Assembly: GCA_913776675.1 (NCBI GenBank)
Contig: CAJYRE010000514.1
Location: forward strand, 1-8,585
Direction: 5' to 3'
Source: Rhizobiaceae bacterium
GTDB taxonomy: Bacteria > Pseudomonadota > Alphaproteobacteria > Rhizobiales > Rhizobiaceae
DNA length: 8,585 nucleotides
Within the stretch, counting starts at the first letter, position 1. Each line of letters begins with the position of its first letter. The position numbers and the translations under genes were made by a program. Of this stretch, positions 7,701 through 8,585 are shown piece by piece. A model generated the notes under the pieces. It saw only the letters and a program-made list of their open reading frames with translations, searched no databases and was not told the origin of the DNA.

Positions 7701-8585
7701 CGGTTTGAACCGGCAGGGTCAATTGACGCTCCACAGCCCGGCCACTGCCTTCTTTCAGGCGGACCGAGAGCGCGGCTTCCAGCAAGCGGGTGGTGGAGGG
7801 AAGCTCATTGATCAGCACGTCAATCGTGCCGTGGCCCTTGGCATCCAGCGGCTGTAAGCCATCCAGCGCCATGGTGGTATTGTCTCCTGCCTCTTCATCG
7901 GCAAGGCCAAACACATAGCCGGGCATATCTTTCAGGCTGCGGGTGGGCTTGATGACCACATCGCCCTCAAGGGATAATCCCTCCGCAGGGGCACCATAGA
8001 GATAGCGGCCATCCACGCCCACAGACAGCGGTGTTCCGGGCTTGATGCTTTTCTCTTTGGCGCTCAGGTCAAACTCGATCCGGTCGGGCAAAAAGTCATC
8101 CACCAGGAAGGTTTGCACTGCAATGGCCGTTTTTTTCGGGTCAACGTGAATGCCCAGTGTCCATGTGCCGCGCATGACATTGCTGTCCAGCGGCAAATCA
8201 ACGCCATGGCCGCCAAGGCCTGCTCCGGTGCTGACAATGCGGCGATATTCCACGCCGTCAGGGCGGGAGAAAACGAAGGTCAGCGGCAGGCCATCAATGG
8301 CCTCTGCGCCAATGTCACGCGCCAGTGCGCCCACATGGACTGTTTCTCCGGGGCGATAAATGCCGCGCTCGGTCCATGCGAAAATATCAATGGCTCCGGG
8401 GGCGGGCCTGCCGGTCACACCACGATCCGACAGATCAAAGCCTGCGCGGGTCATATCCAGAAACACATAATCCTTGCCGGGTTGTTCTGCGGTCAGCACG
8501 GCAGGGGCCATGGCCGCACCGGCCCGGATCAGGCCGGGCGCGAAAATCGCGCGTCCCTCATTATCGGTGGTGGCTGTACCGAGGA
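4711..8585 (-). CDS. yfhM: Bacterial alpha-2-macroglobulin, YfhM type (N-terminus outside window)
   Basis: The frame is open from the right edge to a TGA at 4711-4713, giving 1290 visible residues; the family is about 1650 long, so roughly 350 N-terminal residues, including the expected lipoprotein signal, are missing. The ATG at 8511 is internal: the upstream frame continues with family-like sequence (GTATTDNEGRAIFAPGL). Numbering from that Met: macroglobulin beta domains with AWTERGIYRPGETV (45-58), further MG domains to about 560, a Gly-rich bait-like linker (572-600), the A2M core with IPQFNGTVRIMAVAWS (623-638), and the thioester domain (about 780-1060) with YGCAEQTTSR, Cys816 and Gln819 forming the CXEQ thioester. 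SEDLWLDAYVSDFL (873-886) is another conserved part of the thioester domain. The C-terminal beta domain (about 1110-1266) ends in the usual VEDMYRPQRYAR. Family members trap proteases in the periplasm. The gene runs straight into pbpC, the order known from E. coli. Cys816 is the only cysteine in the visible part. Confidence 0.95.
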   Translation of the reverse strand, partial: LGTATTDNEGRAIFAPGLIRAGAAMAPAVLTAEQPGKDYVFLDMTRAGFDLSDRGVTGRPAPGAIDIFAWTERGIYRPGETVHVGALARDIGAEAIDGLPLTFVFSRPDGVEYRRIVSTGAGLGGHGVDLPLDSNVMRGTWTLGIHVDPKKTAIAVQTFLVDDFLPDRIEFDLSAKEKSIKPGTPLSVGVDGRYLYGAPAEGLSLEGDVVIKPTRSLKDMPGYVFGLADEEAGDNTTMALDGLQPLDAKGHGTIDVLINELPSTTRLLEAALSVRLKEGSGRAVERQLTLPVQTGQPMIGIKPDFSGDLAENATGHFRIIALDANGKPQAQPGAHWKLLQLERHYQWYRDGSSWRYEPMTTTKQVANGVVDLNANGADLPVTVTYGRYRLEVDGAGANAPASSIDFNAGWFVEASSNETPDALEIALDKPVYKIGETAKLKIAAHYAGEVLITIGSESLIATQTASVREGDNEISVPVTENFGAGSYITATLYRPGDAQESRLPARSIGVTWLNIDPGPRKLAVKLAPVAQMQPRQPLSIPVTVTGGGSDAYVMVAAVDVGILNLTRYQAPDPEGWYFGQRRLGLEMRDLYGRLIDGSLGETGALRSGGDGGMMALQASPPKEKLVAFFSGPVKLDRNGKADIKFDIPQFNGTVRIMAVAWSRTGVGHASSDVIVRDPVVITASLPRFMAPGDLSTLRLDLAATDAPSGAYTLNVKGNTAVTVAPNAAQKTLMLMAGGKTSLTVPITAVETGNGTITVALSNGNDLSLSQTLDLPVRPAALPVTTRREIPLAAGQSLKIDGDLLADSIMSGASVSLSVSRGASIDVAALLTSLDRYPYGCAEQTTSRALPLLYFNDMAAVAGMPNDAEIKRRVQDAIYRVLSYQAAAGSFGLWAPGSEDLWLDAYVSDFLTRAREKGFDVPDAALVQALDNLSNKLSYETDVAAKGNDIAYALYVLARNRKAAISDLRYYADTMLDRFPTPLAKAHIAAALSLYGDPARAATIFAQAASMSEQGNVKPVSLNRSDYGSQLRDGAAILALAAEARPVPAIIPALSKSVVSDWKSKDYTSTQEQSWLLLAARALDKGDEDMRVTVDGAAQTGAYRARIEGDALEKQPVTVQNTMQEPLMATVTTVAAPRYPLPAAKSGFTIERSYYDLAGNPVNISEATQNERYVVVLKVTQDDAIPTQLLVTDLLPAGLEIDNPSLVGSADLANFDWIGDTQAAHLEFRNDRFVAALDSSNQQSDEMVLAYVVRAVTPGVYDHPAATVEDMYRPQRYARTAVGRMEVKTNP
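4728..4732 (-). promoter_or_regulatory. Ribosome binding site of pbpC inside the end of yfhM
   Basis: GGAGG, extended to GGAGGTGA (4725-4732), lies in the last codons of yfhM. It is 13 nt from the GTG at 4714 and 16 nt from the ATG at 4711, longer than the usual spacing. Because yfhM termination overlaps pbpC initiation, ribosomes finishing yfhM may re-initiate here, so the site may matter less than the overlap. Confidence 0.5.
6055..6066 (-). other. Thioester motif CAEQ of the alpha-2-macroglobulin
   Basis: The codons TGT GCC GAG CAA encode Cys-Ala-Glu-Gln, matching the CXEQ consensus in which the Cys thiol and Gln side chain form an internal thioester used to attach covalently to attacking proteases. 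It lies about 450 residues from the C-terminus, as in E. coli YfhM. Its presence separates this protein from the YfaS-type bacterial macroglobulins, which lack the motif. Confidence 0.9.
6712..6798 (-). other. Probable bait region of the alpha-2-macroglobulin
   Basis: Residues about 572-600 (from the Met at 8511) form a Gly/Ser/Ala-rich, probably flexible segment with scattered Arg, Lys, Glu and Met (contains LRSGGDGGMMALQ). It lies between the conserved DLYGRL and LVAFFSG segments, where bacterial macroglobulins carry the exposed loop that proteases cleave. The assignment is from position and composition, not from an alignment. Confidence 0.5.

Overview
The window looks like chromosomal DNA from a Gram-negative bacterium, most likely an alphaproteobacterium of the Rhizobiales type. 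The basis is GC-rich, amino-acid-dense coding sequence, a UDP-glucuronate 4-epimerase that closely resembles rhizobial LpsL from memory, and a paired bacterial alpha-2-macroglobulin / PBP1C locus. The genus cannot be fixed from the sequence alone. Coding density is very high: five genes, two of them cut by or running to the window edges, with only one real intergenic gap (about 100 bp).

Left part, plus strand (1-1484): the C-terminal end of a GT4-family glycosyltransferase is followed, through a 4-nt ATGA overlap and a good AGGAG ribosome binding site, by a complete MurG/GT28-like glycosyltransferase. The two are almost certainly co-transcribed and translationally coupled. They probably belong to a surface-polysaccharide or glycolipid pathway whose remaining genes lie to the left of the window.

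Right part, minus strand (8585 down to 1463): transcription enters from beyond the right edge with a large bacterial alpha-2-macroglobulin (YfhM type; the N-terminus is outside the window). It passes directly, through overlapping stop and start codons, into pbpC (penicillin-binding protein 1C, a bifunctional peptidoglycan glycosyltransferase/transpeptidase). About 100 bp downstream is an LpsL-type UDP-glucuronate 4-epimerase, whose 3' end overlaps the 3' end of the plus-strand glycosyltransferase by 22 nt.

How the genes work together: the yfhM-pbpC pair is a recognised periplasmic module. The macroglobulin is thought to trap proteases entering the periplasm, and PBP1C to repair peptidoglycan. 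Here the thioester motif (CAEQ) and all PBP1C catalytic motifs appear intact. The epimerase makes UDP-galacturonate, a precursor for LPS core, lipid A or exopolysaccharide, which fits thematically with the two convergent glycosyltransferases. No RNA genes, mobile elements, CRISPR arrays or phage genes were seen, and I found no convincing sign of a previously undescribed system. The observations below are refinements of known families plus a few small sequence features.
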